Origin: Nemania diffusa
Taxonomy: Eukaryota > Ascomycota > Sordariomycetes > Xylariales > Xylariaceae
Length of the DNA stretch: 64,000 nucleotides
Assembly (NCBI GenBank): GCA_038501195.1
Contig: JBBPUQ010000004.1
Coordinates: 2,852,001-2,916,000 of the forward strand
Direction of reading: 5' to 3'
The position numbers and the translations under genes were made by a program. The stretch's first letter is position 1. Each line of letters starts with the position of its first letter. Below are positions 1 to 10,522 of the stretch, in pieces. The notes below the pieces were generated by a model. It worked only from the letters and a program-made list of their open reading frames with translations, was not told the DNA's origin and searched no databases.

Positions 1-361
1 CTATAGTCATCCGTGCGAAAACGATTGAGAAATATCTTGACGTCCCACCTCACCGCGGTGTTGCATTATATGGACAACCAGCGCAGCAGGTAAGACATTC
101 TCCCCGACCCAAGCTAGTAATCGAGTGATACCTAGTCGCAGCATCACGTAAGTGAAAACTGTAGATTAACTGACTCAGGTCTACTACCACCGCCCAATGG
201 ACGAGCTATTCTCTACCTTTTTTAAGGCCGGTCTTGTTATGGACGCTATGGAGGAACCGGCCTTTACTTCCGAAGATGCTGTGCCTGAGAAACTTGAAGC
301 CCATCCGAACTACACGCAGCTTCCTGCTATTCTTGCTTTTCGTATGCGGCAGGTCGTCTGA
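1..361 (+). CDS. Class I SAM-dependent methyltransferase, C-terminal end only
   Basis: The gene enters from outside the window, so only its last 89 codons are visible. Exon 1 (3-89) runs into a GT-AG intron (90-178, donor GTAAGA), and the last exon (179-361) stays in frame to TGA at 359-361. The encoded tail has a YYHRPMDELF stretch followed by FFKAGLVMDAMEEPAF. This is typical of the C-terminus of UbiE/Methyltransf_11-like fungal methyltransferases, in which an FHRP-like segment precedes an 'AGF.ld.leEPaf' strand. The SAM-binding motifs lie upstream of the window. The gene is separated from the biosynthetic cluster by a repeat and one unknown gene, so membership in the cluster cannot be judged. 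Splice sites and tail similarity are clear; the substrate is unknown. Confidence 0.72.
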
Positions 362-489
362 ACCACAAGATGGCTGAGGAATAGACAAGTAGGGATCAGG
401 TTTGGCCATTTTGAATTAAATAATTGCAAATCTAGAAGAAAGGTGCTTAACCAGTCGTAGTTTTATTCTCGGTTTATAAGTGAATTAAC

Positions 490-985
490 CAGTAAAAAAT
501 ATGCTTGACTTTTTGAAAATTACATTTGTTTTATATATTATTTAACTTAAAAATAACAAAAAAATTATTTATTTATTTTATTTTTTATTTAACTATTTAT
601 TTAGTTATTCAATTTGCTACTTACTTAGTTATTAACCTAGCTATTCATCTAGCTTACTTATCACTTTACCTACGACTTTATTTACTCTACTCTACCTACG
701 TACCTACCTATTTATTCTATCTATGTACTTACCTCCACTCTACTTTAGGTACTCTACCTACTCTACCTACTCCACCTGCCTCTCTACCTACCTACATACC
801 ATACCCTTTACTCATATCATTCAGTAACGTATTTTATTACCCTGATCACTTCGTTGATTAACTTGATTGATTTAACTAATGTTTTTAGGTAAATGGATTA
901 AACAAGGTGTTTTTGCGACCAAGGCATGTAAAACAAGTCAAGAGGCTATTATTTAACTAACTTCTCTTGTGTGCAGCGCTGTTCA
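490..985 (+). repeat. Dispersed repeat, copy A
   Basis: This 0.5-kb non-coding stretch has a T/A-rich part (about 500-620), a run of CTTACTTAG/CTACCTAC-type short repeats (about 620-800) and a conserved core (about 900-981). The core includes TTTTTGCGACCAAG, TAAAACAAGTCAAGAG, a TATTATTTAACT stretch and a GTGCAGCGCT end. The same order of parts and the same core words recur at 48030-48496, and the core alone at 47815-47896. The end of this copy resembles a 3' splice site (pyrimidine-rich, then TGTGTGCAG) and lies 47 bp before the start codon of the 611-aa gene, so it may act as that gene's leader or promoter. Open frames through this region are low-complexity and were not called. Confidence 0.6.
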
Positions 986-1027
986 CATACATCAACTCTG
1001 CCCTCGTTTGACTCGAACTCTGCCGCG

Positions 1028-2863
1028 ATGGCGGAACAACCGAAAGGCGCTGAGCCCATCGTTGTCAACTTCGGCAAGGCTGGCGATCAACAAGTCACGC
1101 TTAGGGCCCTTGAAGCTATCAAAAAATATTTTCAGCACCAGAATCACGAAGTTGCCAAATTTGTGGCTATCGCGAACACCACTAGCGAGTTCAATTTTGA
1201 TGGAAATGGCATGGCGTACGCCACGGTTGTTTTCCCAGAAGGCAGACCTACCCGTGATCAAGTGAAGGCCCATAACGACTGCGTATGCCAGTCTATAAAG
1301 GCAAAGGATATGCAAGATTTTCAGAACAAGGGTAACTCTAAGTTCGTGCCTGCCGAATATGACATGGCGTTGTGCTTTGGACCTGGAAACGTTCATAATC
1401 CAAAATTGTTCCGCCAAGTTATTCAAATCATCATGGAACAAATGACTAACCGCAAAAATAATAACAACATGATTGATGATAATAATCCCTTATGGGATAT
1501 AACTGGTATCCTGGTTGGACTTAAGCCGAACGCTCTGTCCACTGTTTGGGAGCAACTCGAGTTCAGCCTCGAAAATATCAACAAGAATTCGGTTAGAAGT
1601 ATTTTCGAACAACACGTTTTAGGCGCGGTAGCGCCCCAGAACAACGCGATGCAAGCCGTACTTGATATATTCGAGAAAGATCTCTATGACAAGGCGAAAG
1701 CTCTCCAGGAAAAAGAGAATAACTTTCACGAGAATATATATGATAGAGAAGAAGAGCTTGTTAGCACTGATAGCGCCGGAGATGACAAAGCCACAGGCAA
1801 ATATTCAGAAAAAAATACAAAAAAACGAGCTCCGGATAGAGATTCTGCTGAGGGTGCTAAAAGGGCGAAAACTACTCAGGCTACCCAAGGAGTCGGCAAA
1901 GCTGTAATAAAGAAAGAAGACATTATGGCTTTTTGGCAACAAAATAAAGCTCTACCGGTCCAAAATAGAGGTGCTTTAGTCACATATCTTTGGGACTTAA
2001 GCAAAGAAGTCGATGAAAAAAGCCCTCTTTTTGCTGAAGTTGCTCGAGAACTTGCTAAACTTCACGCATCAAAAGGGAAGAACAAGAGTTTAGCCCAATA
2101 CCCTTACGTTCGCAGCATTACCGATCGCGTTTACAGCGCTAAATTTTATCAAGTAATCGACAGACCGTGGGAGTCATTATTGCCAAAAAAGTCTGAGATC
2201 TTGGCGGTTCGTTTTGCAAATGGCGGCCAGCAGAATTCCACCATCGCGAGACTGTTAGCTTCTATGAATCGTTCTGACCTTAGAGAGGTCAGAGCTGATA
2301 ACGTTGCAATCAGTACTCTTGGCATGACCGAGAAAAATGTTGATCCTGAACTTCTCCCTTTAAACCAACGCATGGATCGATACGAAAACCATCTGGAAGC
2401 TAAGCGTGGCGTTACTCAAAACTATGTTGACAACCAGGTTGCGAATGCTTTAAAGGGCCTTCAAAACCACGACGAACACCATACTGCCCAAGTCTTGGCC
2501 AAGGTTAATGAGCAGGTTCATGAAATATTAAACGGCATGAATGAGAGAATCAAGGCCAGTCTTGCCACCAAGGAGGATATTGAGGCTATTAAGACCCGCG
2601 TGGCTGATGCTCAAGCAGAGATTACCAAAGTCCGCCAAGAGTTGACTACCCTCAAGACTACGGTTGACAATATACAAACCAATCATGAATCCCTGATCAG
2701 AAAGAATATCGCAGTTACAGCTATCGTGGAAGGCCTGCAGACCCGGGTGAGCTTGGCTGAGCGGGGGCTCGAATGTGGCGGAAATTTGCCTCCGCCTAAG
2801 CAGCCCGTAGTCAAGCCTGCGGCGACGGCGGCTAACAAGATATCATTCAACTTTGACTTCTGA
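1028..2863 (+). CDS. Coiled-coil, lysine-rich protein of unknown function (611 aa)
   Basis: This is an uninterrupted 612-codon frame. The start is the ATG at 1028; the frame is open further upstream but without an ATG. I do not recognise the family. Visible features are: an N-terminal region of about 230 residues with mixed helical and strand character; an asparagine-rich patch near residues 145-160; a basic nuclear-localisation-like segment near 290 (KKRAPDRDSAEGAKRAK); a second globular region (about 310-440); a long amphipathic helical coiled coil (about 450-590); and a short tail ending in KISFNFDF. Signal peptide and membrane segments are absent. It has no introns, and its A/T-leaning third positions differ from the GC-richer cluster genes. 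A copy of a dispersed repeat abuts its 5' end, which hints at a multicopy or element-borne gene. A nuclear or structural role is only a guess. Confidence 0.6.
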   Translation: MAEQPKGAEPIVVNFGKAGDQQVTLRALEAIKKYFQHQNHEVAKFVAIANTTSEFNFDGNGMAYATVVFPEGRPTRDQVKAHNDCVCQSIKAKDMQDFQNKGNSKFVPAEYDMALCFGPGNVHNPKLFRQVIQIIMEQMTNRKNNNNMIDDNNPLWDITGILVGLKPNALSTVWEQLEFSLENINKNSVRSIFEQHVLGAVAPQNNAMQAVLDIFEKDLYDKAKALQEKENNFHENIYDREEELVSTDSAGDDKATGKYSEKNTKKRAPDRDSAEGAKRAKTTQATQGVGKAVIKKEDIMAFWQQNKALPVQNRGALVTYLWDLSKEVDEKSPLFAEVARELAKLHASKGKNKSLAQYPYVRSITDRVYSAKFYQVIDRPWESLLPKKSEILAVRFANGGQQNSTIARLLASMNRSDLREVRADNVAISTLGMTEKNVDPELLPLNQRMDRYENHLEAKRGVTQNYVDNQVANALKGLQNHDEHHTAQVLAKVNEQVHEILNGMNERIKASLATKEDIEAIKTRVADAQAEITKVRQELTTLKTTVDNIQTNHESLIRKNIAVTAIVEGLQTRVSLAERGLECGGNLPPPKQPVVKPAATAANKISFNFDF

Positions 2864-3142
2864 TAAGGTTCAAGCTGAGGGATGATGACTCGTTTACTGG
2901 TGTTAGGTTGTTTTGCGAAGATTTCACGGGATCAGAGACTCAGAATTTTAGGCAAATTTCGTAGAGTGCGGCTGGTTGGTACCGAGGCTTGTCTTAGCTC
3001 GGCCAGCTGGTTGTGTAGACTGAAGCAAAACTTATGCTTCGGTACTTTTATCCAGTGACTATAGCTAGAGAAAATGAAAATAGGTAAACAAAACGGTGTG
3101 TTGCTCTATGATCTAAGTTAAGAAACTGGCTAGACTCGGTGT

Positions 3143-4805
3143 CTAAGTAAAAACCTTGAATCCGCCGGGAACTCGATGCTGAAAAACGCCCAAGGGGTCG
3201 TATTTCTTGCTAACACTCTGAAGGTGAGTCTTAATGCGGCCACCGGCGCCGTAGCTTCCAATGGGGTCCTGATATTGACCCGCGTAGTTGAGGTATACAA
3301 AGGAGTCGAGGACCCCCTTCTGGACGAGCCACTGAACTTGCTTGCCCACGAGATTTTGGATGAATGCCATCATGTAATCATCGTCAGCGACGTCGTCCCA
3401 GCCTACAATTAAGTCCACCAGAACAATATCCGTTACATTGGGTGGGAGGCCGAAGGAGTTCACCCCAGCTGAGACTGCCCTGGGCTGCAGAAGCCATTGG
3501 ATTCCCCCTCCTGGTATGTTCTGCCTCGCTAACTCCGTAAGGCTTTCGTTGTATATCTGGAACAGCGTGGTATATATGTCCACTCCGCCGTTCTTGAAAG
3601 AGTAGTTCATCTCGGCGACACTGCATGAAACACCAGTCTCGCTTAGTATACCTCGTTCAGGCTTGCTCGTTATTTGTACACGAAAAAATCTCTCACCGAT
3701 TCAGGGACGGAGGAGTGAAGGACCCAAAATTGTTGACGATGGTCCCTACATCCGTAACGACTAGCTTGTTCGCGACCTGGCCTGGCATCGAGATAAAAGG
3801 CTCGTAGACGGCCGGCGACGCGATAGGGTCGAGGTAGAAAAGAGAGTCCGTCACTGCGGAGACTCCATTTTCGTACGTGATGAGTAATCCCATCATCGCC
3901 TTCTCATCGAAGTTCCCGGCCGCCATGAAGTTACTGAAGGCCGCTGCATGGGCATCGAGGGTCCTCTGCGTATAATTGAAAGCCAATACACCCCCGAGCA
4001 TGTCTTTCTGGGGGTACGTGGAGAGATGGAAATGAGTTACGATGCCGAAGTTGTTGGAACCCCCTTTCAGAGCGAGCCAGAGATCAGAGTGGGAATCGGC
4101 CGTGGCGATAACAACTTCGCCGCTGGCCAGCACGACTTCGTACCCGACGACTGTATCGCAAGCCCAGCCATCTCTCCTCGCTAGAAATGTTTGACCCCCT
4201 ATATGAAGTAGTACCTTGTTAGCTTTGAGACGGCTGTTTCGGGGGCGAAAGACACCTGTTTATATAAATTACTCGCCTCCTGTCACGAAGCCTCCGATTC
4301 CGATCCCCGGAAGCCTGGCGCCCGCCGCAATAAGGTTGTGCTGTACGAGACTCGGATAGACATCGCTACTCCACACGGCGCCGCCGCCGATGCTCACCAC
4401 GTCGAATTTACGGCTGAATGTCACGTCGTGGATACCGCGCATATCCACAGTGATGCCCCCCGCAACGTTGGCAGCTCCGCCGATGTACGTGTGGCCGCCG
4501 CAGCGGACGGCGAACTCGGACGTGCTGCCACGGGCGGTTATCAGTTTGACGAACTGCGAGACTTGGGCAGTGCTAGTAGGGCTGAAAACGCAGACGGGCT
4601 GTATCGCCCTCTCTTCCTCGGAGTAGTATGTGCCCACCGACGCGGTGTAGATGGAATCTTGGGGAAAGGAGATGGTTCCTGGGAGGTGTGCCTCGATCGT
4701 CTTACAGTCTCCGGTTACACTAGGGGTGAGAGTAATCGCCGAGACCAAGGACGAAAGTGATGACATAACCAAGGCCAGCACCCCCACACTGCTTGACGGA
4801 GGCAT
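3143..4805 (-). CDS. Secreted FAD-linked oxidoreductase, berberine-bridge-enzyme (BBE) type
   Basis: Three exons (4805-4277, 4198-3697, 3620-3143) give 502 aa, normal for FAD_binding_4 plus BBE proteins. An N-terminal signal peptide (residues 1-23) is followed by the FAD-binding PCMH domain. VRCGGHTYIGGA contains the His expected to hold FAD covalently. GIGIGGFVTGG then LALKGGSNNFGIVT are typical cofactor-domain motifs. The C-terminus carries the BBE signature YLNYAGQYQDP...YDPLGVFQHRVPGGFK. Intron 2 is canonical (GTGAGA...TGCAG). Intron 1 (4276-4199) keeps the reading frame only with a GC donor (GCGAGT...TATAG) and has a CTAAC branch point about 20 nt before its end. Such enzymes oxidise alcohols, dehydrogenate or cyclise products in many fungal PKS-NRPS pathways. 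The gene diverges from the synthetase across a 783-bp shared promoter, so a tailoring role is likely; the reaction is unknown. Confidence 0.88.
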
Positions 4806-5588
4806 GTTTGCGAACTTCTTGGAGCGACGTGTACTGGAGTTAATATGTCTCTCGAGCCGCAGACGAGGGTAAAATTTAAAGGGAACTAAGCTGGTTTTAA
4901 TTGGGAGACGAGTTCTGATAATATAGAATCCTTAATTGAGTATCTAACCAAAGTATGCATAATTGATTTTATACTCATAGTATCATTGTCATAAAGGGGT
5001 TTCACTGCCCATTATCTGCTCAGTCATATGGTCGCAGAAGTCTTGGGGTGAGAGACGGCTGGGGAGGATCAGGCGCGGACAGGGGTTGGTATCTTGAGCT
5101 GAGTCATTCATCACCGAATGAAAACTTCCGGGCCTTCGGCGGCTTTGATTGAGTACTTGTTTGTCGTGGCTAAAAAGAGAAAATCGGGTAACTGGTGTTT
5201 TCTTTTGCAATTTCTATCCGGAGTTCGGTGGTATCCGTCTCGTCGCGGATGATTATTTTTAGACATACCCGATGTTGTGAATACTCAGCCGAGTTACGGT
5301 CAACCATAAGGGTCAAATCTTAGCCAGAAGATAAGCACAGTCAGGACGGCGACAAACCCAGTATGCTGGTGAGTTTTGATTCCTACGGGGAAAGGGTTGA
5401 TAAAGAATTGATAATAATGCTGTAGACTCTTGGGGATAAGCCCTGCCGACTTTCATAGAAGTATCTGTGGATCTGTCTGTAATTTGTACTTGATATCATT
5501 TGAGTGTTGTTCGCAGTCTTGATACCTCAATCGATTCAACTTTGATAGCTCCGCCGGGGTTACCGCAGTCCATTGTACTAATGTAAAC
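4806..5588. promoter_or_regulatory. Divergent promoter region between FAD oxidoreductase and PKS-NRPS
   Basis: This 783-bp non-coding interval lies between two head-to-head start codons and so probably carries control sites for both. An everted CCG-N5-CGG element is present at 5218-5228, a spacing that Zn2Cys6 regulators can recognise, but it is short enough to occur by chance. No gene is seen here. Confidence 0.4.
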
Positions 5589-8500
5589 ATGACTTCTCAA
5601 CATACTGAACCCATCGCTATCGTTGGCAGCGCCTGTCGCTTTCCCGGAGGAGTAGACTCACCTTCAGCTCTTTGGGAACTGCTCGAGAGCCCCCGTGACG
5701 TGTGCTCTGAGATCCCTCCAGATCGCTTCGATACTAGGGGGTACTACCACCCTGATGCCCATCACCATGGAACCACCAACGTTCGGCACTCTTACCTGCT
5801 GTCATCCGAGAGTCTGCTGGCTTTTGACGCTGAATTCTTCAATATCAGCCCTAACGAGGCCGAGTCGATGGACCCGCAACAGCGGTTACTACTGGAAACC
5901 GTCTACGAAGCTCTTGACTCGGGTGGCCACACCATCGATTCTCTACGAGGATCCGATACTGCCATCTACACGGGCACCATGGGCGTCGACTACAACGACA
6001 CCGGTGTACGAGATCTGAACACCGTCCCACAGTACTTTGCCACAGGTGTGAACCGAGCCATCATCTCCAACCGCGTCTCTTACTTCTTTGACTGGCACGG
6101 GCCCAGCATGACGATCGACACGGCCTGCTCGTCTAGCCTAGTCGCCGTTCACCAAGGCGTTCAAGCATTACGCACCGGCCAGTCGCGGATTGCCTTGGCT
6201 TGTGGCACACAGGTTATTCTGAATCCCGAGATGTACATTATCGAAAGCAAGCTTACCATGTTGTCCCCAACCGGTCGCTCGCGAATGTGGGATGCCGACG
6301 CGGACGGCTATGCCCGTGGTGAGGGTGTGGCAGCCGTCGTGTTGAAACGCTTGTCAGACGCTATCGCCGATGGGGACCATATCGAATGCATCATACGCGA
6401 GACAGGATCCAACCAGGACGGGCATTCGAAAGGCATGACAGTCCCGAGCACCGCCGCGCAGACTGCTCTGATCCGACAAACGTACGCGAAGGCGGGTCTG
6501 GACCCGGAGAATAACCCTTGGGATAGACCTCAGTTCTTCGAAGCCCATGGGACCGGCACTAAGACCGGAGATCCCAAGGAGGCTGCTGCGATTTACAACT
6601 GCTTTGGCAAACAAAGTCATCAGAGTTCGGGAGATGCTGAACTTTACGTTGGGTCTATCAAGACCGTTGTCGGCCATCTTGAGGGCTCCGCAGGGCTCGC
6701 CGGCCTTTTGAAAGGCTCAGCCAGCCTTCAGCAGGGGTTCATCCCGCCCAACCTCTTATTCAACCGTCTGAACCCGGATATCGAGCTGTTCTACAAAGGG
6801 TTGCGCGTGCCGACCCAGCTTACTCCGTGGCCAGCACTGCCCGAGGGCGTGCCTCGGCGCGTAAGCGTCAACAGCTTCGGTAGGTTGCGTAGTTTAAACA
6901 TAGAGTGTCATCCTTATACTTACAAGCCGGTTAGGTTTTGGAGGAAGCAATGCGCATGCCATTCTGGAGCAGCATCGTCCCAGTTTGTCGCAGACAAATG
7001 AAGGTTCAGCTTCGCAAGACACTGCTGTGATACCCTTCGTTTTCTCGGCCGCCTGTGAATCATCTCTAATCTCTGTCCTGTACTCTTATTCAGAGTACCT
7101 CACGAATCACAGCCAAACGAGCCCTTCCGATTTGGCCTGGACTTTGCAATCGCGCAAAAGTCAACTTTCGCACAGAGTAGCCTTTTCTGCTCCCACGATT
7201 GAACGGTTGCGATCCAAGATTGATGCGAGGCTGGCGACAGCAAGCCAGAACCCAGGCTCAAGGCTTGGCATCCGCACCAGCTCCAAGCCGAGCACCATAA
7301 AACCACGCATTCTAGGGGTCTTCACTGGCCAGGGCGCCCAGTGGGCGAGGATGGGGGCCGGTTTGATCCGCTCCTCCCACTTTGTTCGTGAGAGATTGCA
7401 GGAACTAGACGAATCATTGTCAGCACTGCCAGTCCCTGACCGTCCGAGATGGCGACTGCAAGACGAGATTCTTGCTGGCGAAGATGTCTCTCGCATCGGG
7501 GAGGCCGCATTGTCGCAACCTCTCTGCACTGCCATCCAAATTGTGTTAGTCGACCTCCTCCAGAAAGCAGGTCTAACATTCGCCGCCGTTGTGGGACATT
7601 CCTCCGGAGAGATCGCTGCTGCGTACGCAGCTGGTTTCCTATCCGCCCGGGATGCTATCCGCGTTGCCTACTACCGCGGGCTACACGCCAAACTGGCCTG
7701 CAATGCTCAAACTGGCCAGAAAGGTGCCATGCTCGCAGTGGGCACGTCGTGGGAGGACGCGAAGGACATTGTGGATCTGAAGGCGTTCAAAGGCCGCGTT
7801 GCCATTGCCGCTCACAATTCGACCGCCAGCTTGACCTTGTCTGGAGATCTGGATGCTATTGAGCGCGCACAGAAGATGTTTGCCGAGGAGAAGAAGTTCG
7901 CCAGACTTTTGAAAGTCGACACGGCCTACCACTCCCACCACATGCTGCCTTGCGGTGATCCGTACGTTGCATCCTTGAGGCAGTGTGGTGTTCAAATCAG
8001 CGAAAACTACAAGGAAAGGACCTGCGCCTGGTTCTCTAGCGTCGTGCCCAGCGAGAAGGCTATGGACTTCACTGAAAGCCTTAAGGACGAATACTGGAGA
8101 GACAACATGACCAGTGCTGTTTTATTCGCGGAGGCTATCCGAAATGCTGTGGCCAGTGACAACAACATCACTCTTACTCTCGAGGTTAGCTGTCATCCAG
8201 CGCTGAAGGGCCCTGCTACGCAAAACATCGCCGACGTGCGCTCCAGTGCTGTACCATATAGCGGACTTCTATCCCGTGGCACTGATGATGTTGAGGCTGT
8301 TTCGGATGCGCTGGGCTTTGTATGGGCGCATACAATGGCTCGTGACGTCGACTTTGAGTCCTACGCGGGAGCCGTAGGTGCTAGAAAGCTGGAGCCGCGA
8401 CTCGTGTACGGACTGCCTTCGTATAGCTGGAACCATGAGAGGTCGTACTGGAACGAGTCCCGTCGTTCACGGAAGCTTCGAACACGGGCAAAAGCTTCGC

Positions 8501-10522
8501 ACGAGCTGCTGGGAGCGCTCAGCCCAGAATCTACGCCTCTCGACCTGCGATGGTCGAATGTCCTCAAGGTGTCCGAGGTCCCGTGGTTGGATGGCCATCA
8601 ACTGCAAGGCCAGACTGTTTTCCCTACAACGGGCTATGCCGCTATTGCATTTGAAGCAGCCAGATACCTCTCAGCAGGAAAACCTGTGAAGGTCTTTGAA
8701 CTCACTGACCTCTCGATTCCCCGCGCAATGACATTTGACGAGGGGGATCATTTTGGGGTCGAGACTCTTGTCACACTTACAGACATTCGTCACCACCAGG
8801 ACCAGACTACTACCGGCCGGTTTTCCTGCTACTCCCTGCCCGTGGTTGGGTCCGGGTCGGAGCAGGAGATGGATCTCGTGGCCCACGCTTCTGTCAAGGT
8901 CATCTTCGGCACACCAGGCCTTGATACCTTGGGTTGTTTGATGGCAGAAGAGTATAATATGAGCACGGTCGACACCGAACGATTCTACTCAACGTTAGAT
9001 AAACTTGGGTATGGGTATTCTGGGCCTTTCCGAACAATTTCGGGCATCAGACGAAAATTAGGCACCGCGTTGGCTGAGATAGACTGGGAACCCGTCGACC
9101 CATCTTCGTACCTAATTCATCCCTCGACACTGGACGTCGCTCTGCAGGCATCTATGCTGGCCTATTCAGCCCCAGGTGACGAGCGCCTCTGGTCTCTGCA
9201 CGTACCGACATCAATCCAGTGTATCCGTGTGAATCCCGCCGTGTGTGAATTGCAGCCCGCGCAAGGGTCAACCGTGCCGGTGTGTGCCACGATAAACGAT
9301 GCTTCAGCGTCCTTCTCCGCTTGCATCGATCTGTTTGGCGGGGGTGGCAAGCATGGTATGGTACAGATCGAGGACCTCGTCATCAAGACGTTCGCACCCG
9401 CGACAGAGGCGGATGACCGCGTTATGTTCACGCACACAATGTATAACTGCGCAGTCCCAGACGGCGCAGCTGTTGTCGAAGGCGTGCGCCCTACGCAGTC
9501 TGAATCCGAACTCGCCGTAGTGTGCGAGAGGATTGCGTACTACTACATCCGAAAGTGGGATTCAGACCTTCTCGATGAGGAGTGGGCGAAGGGCCAACCG
9601 CATCACAAGCATCTTCGAAACTGGGTCAACCATGTTCTGTCCATGGTATCCACTGGAAGACACTCGACACTAAAGAAAGAGTGGTGTGACGACAGCCAGA
9701 AAGATATCAAAGCGCTGATGTCTAAATATCCAGATAACCTCGACGTGAAGATGCTATCCACAGTAGGCGAGAATCTCCCGGCCGCCGTACGGGGCGAAAC
9801 AACGATGCTCGAACACCTGCTGAGAGACAGCATGCTTGATGATTTCTATAAGTTAGGATCTGGATTCCAGCGTTATAACTGGTTCCTAGCAGCCATGTTG
9901 AAGCAAATAGCCCATCGCTACCCGCACATGAAGGTCCTGGAGATAGGTTAGTAAACGACGCATAGCATGTAGCTGCCGGATTTGCCTTGCTAATTGATGA
10001 CTTATAGGCGCCGGCACCGGAGGAGCCACCGAGGCTGTCCTTCGGGAGATTGGAAACTCTATATCTGCCTACACGTACACTGACATATCAATAGGTTTCT
10101 TCAACCAGGCGGCTGAGCTTTTCAAGGCATATAGCGACAAAATGAACTTCAAGCTTTTTGACGTTGAGAAGACGCCAGCTAGTCAGGGGTACAGTGAGCA
10201 CTCCTATGATATCGTTATTGCCTCCAATGTGCTGCACGCCACTGAGTCACTACACACAACATTGGTAAACACTCGAAAGTTGCTAAGGCCTGGGGGTTAT
10301 CTCTTGCTACTCGAAATCACCAACAACGAGCCGGTCCGAACCGGGCTCGTCTGGGGCACTCTCGCTGGCTGGTGGCTTGGTGTAGACGATGGCCGTAAAT
10401 GGGCTCCCACCATTTCTCCCGCGATGTGGCATTCCGCCTTACGAAAGGCCGGGTTTGGCGGGGTTGATGCCGTTACCCCCCAGATCGATGGCGTAGCCTG
10501 GCCCTTTTCCGTCATGGCGTAG
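5589..10522 (+). other. PKS-NRPS 5' part: KS-AT-DH-MT, ending at a premature stop
   Basis: KS: the active-site Cys lies in DTACSSS (residue 180), with His in EAHGTGT (320) and GHLEG (363). [14 protein letters not shown] at about 560 and the nucleophile Ser in GHSSGE (653). DH: catalytic His in [12 protein letters not shown] (985), with the partner Asp in the HPSTLD segment encoded near 9120-9135. C-methyltransferase: SAM-binding [11 protein letters not shown] at about 1432-1442, built across the intron at 9947-10007, then SNVLHAT and [12 protein letters not shown]. The open frame ends at 10520-10522 inside the first unit of the tandem duplication, giving 1605 aa without KR, ACP or the NRPS module. 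All visible catalytic residues are intact, so the loss of function looks recent. Confidence 0.85.

Noticed and set aside
526..861. 111-codon frame rich in Tyr, Leu and Thr
   Set aside because: It is a translation of TTTA- and CTACCTAC-type simple repeats and has no ATG at its start.
4269..4276. Canonical GT donor for the first intron of the BBE-type gene
   Set aside because: Using the GT at 4272-4271 with the TATAG acceptor breaks the frame. An earlier AAG acceptor would sit only a few nucleotides from the branch word and would insert extra residues in the conserved glycine-rich motif.
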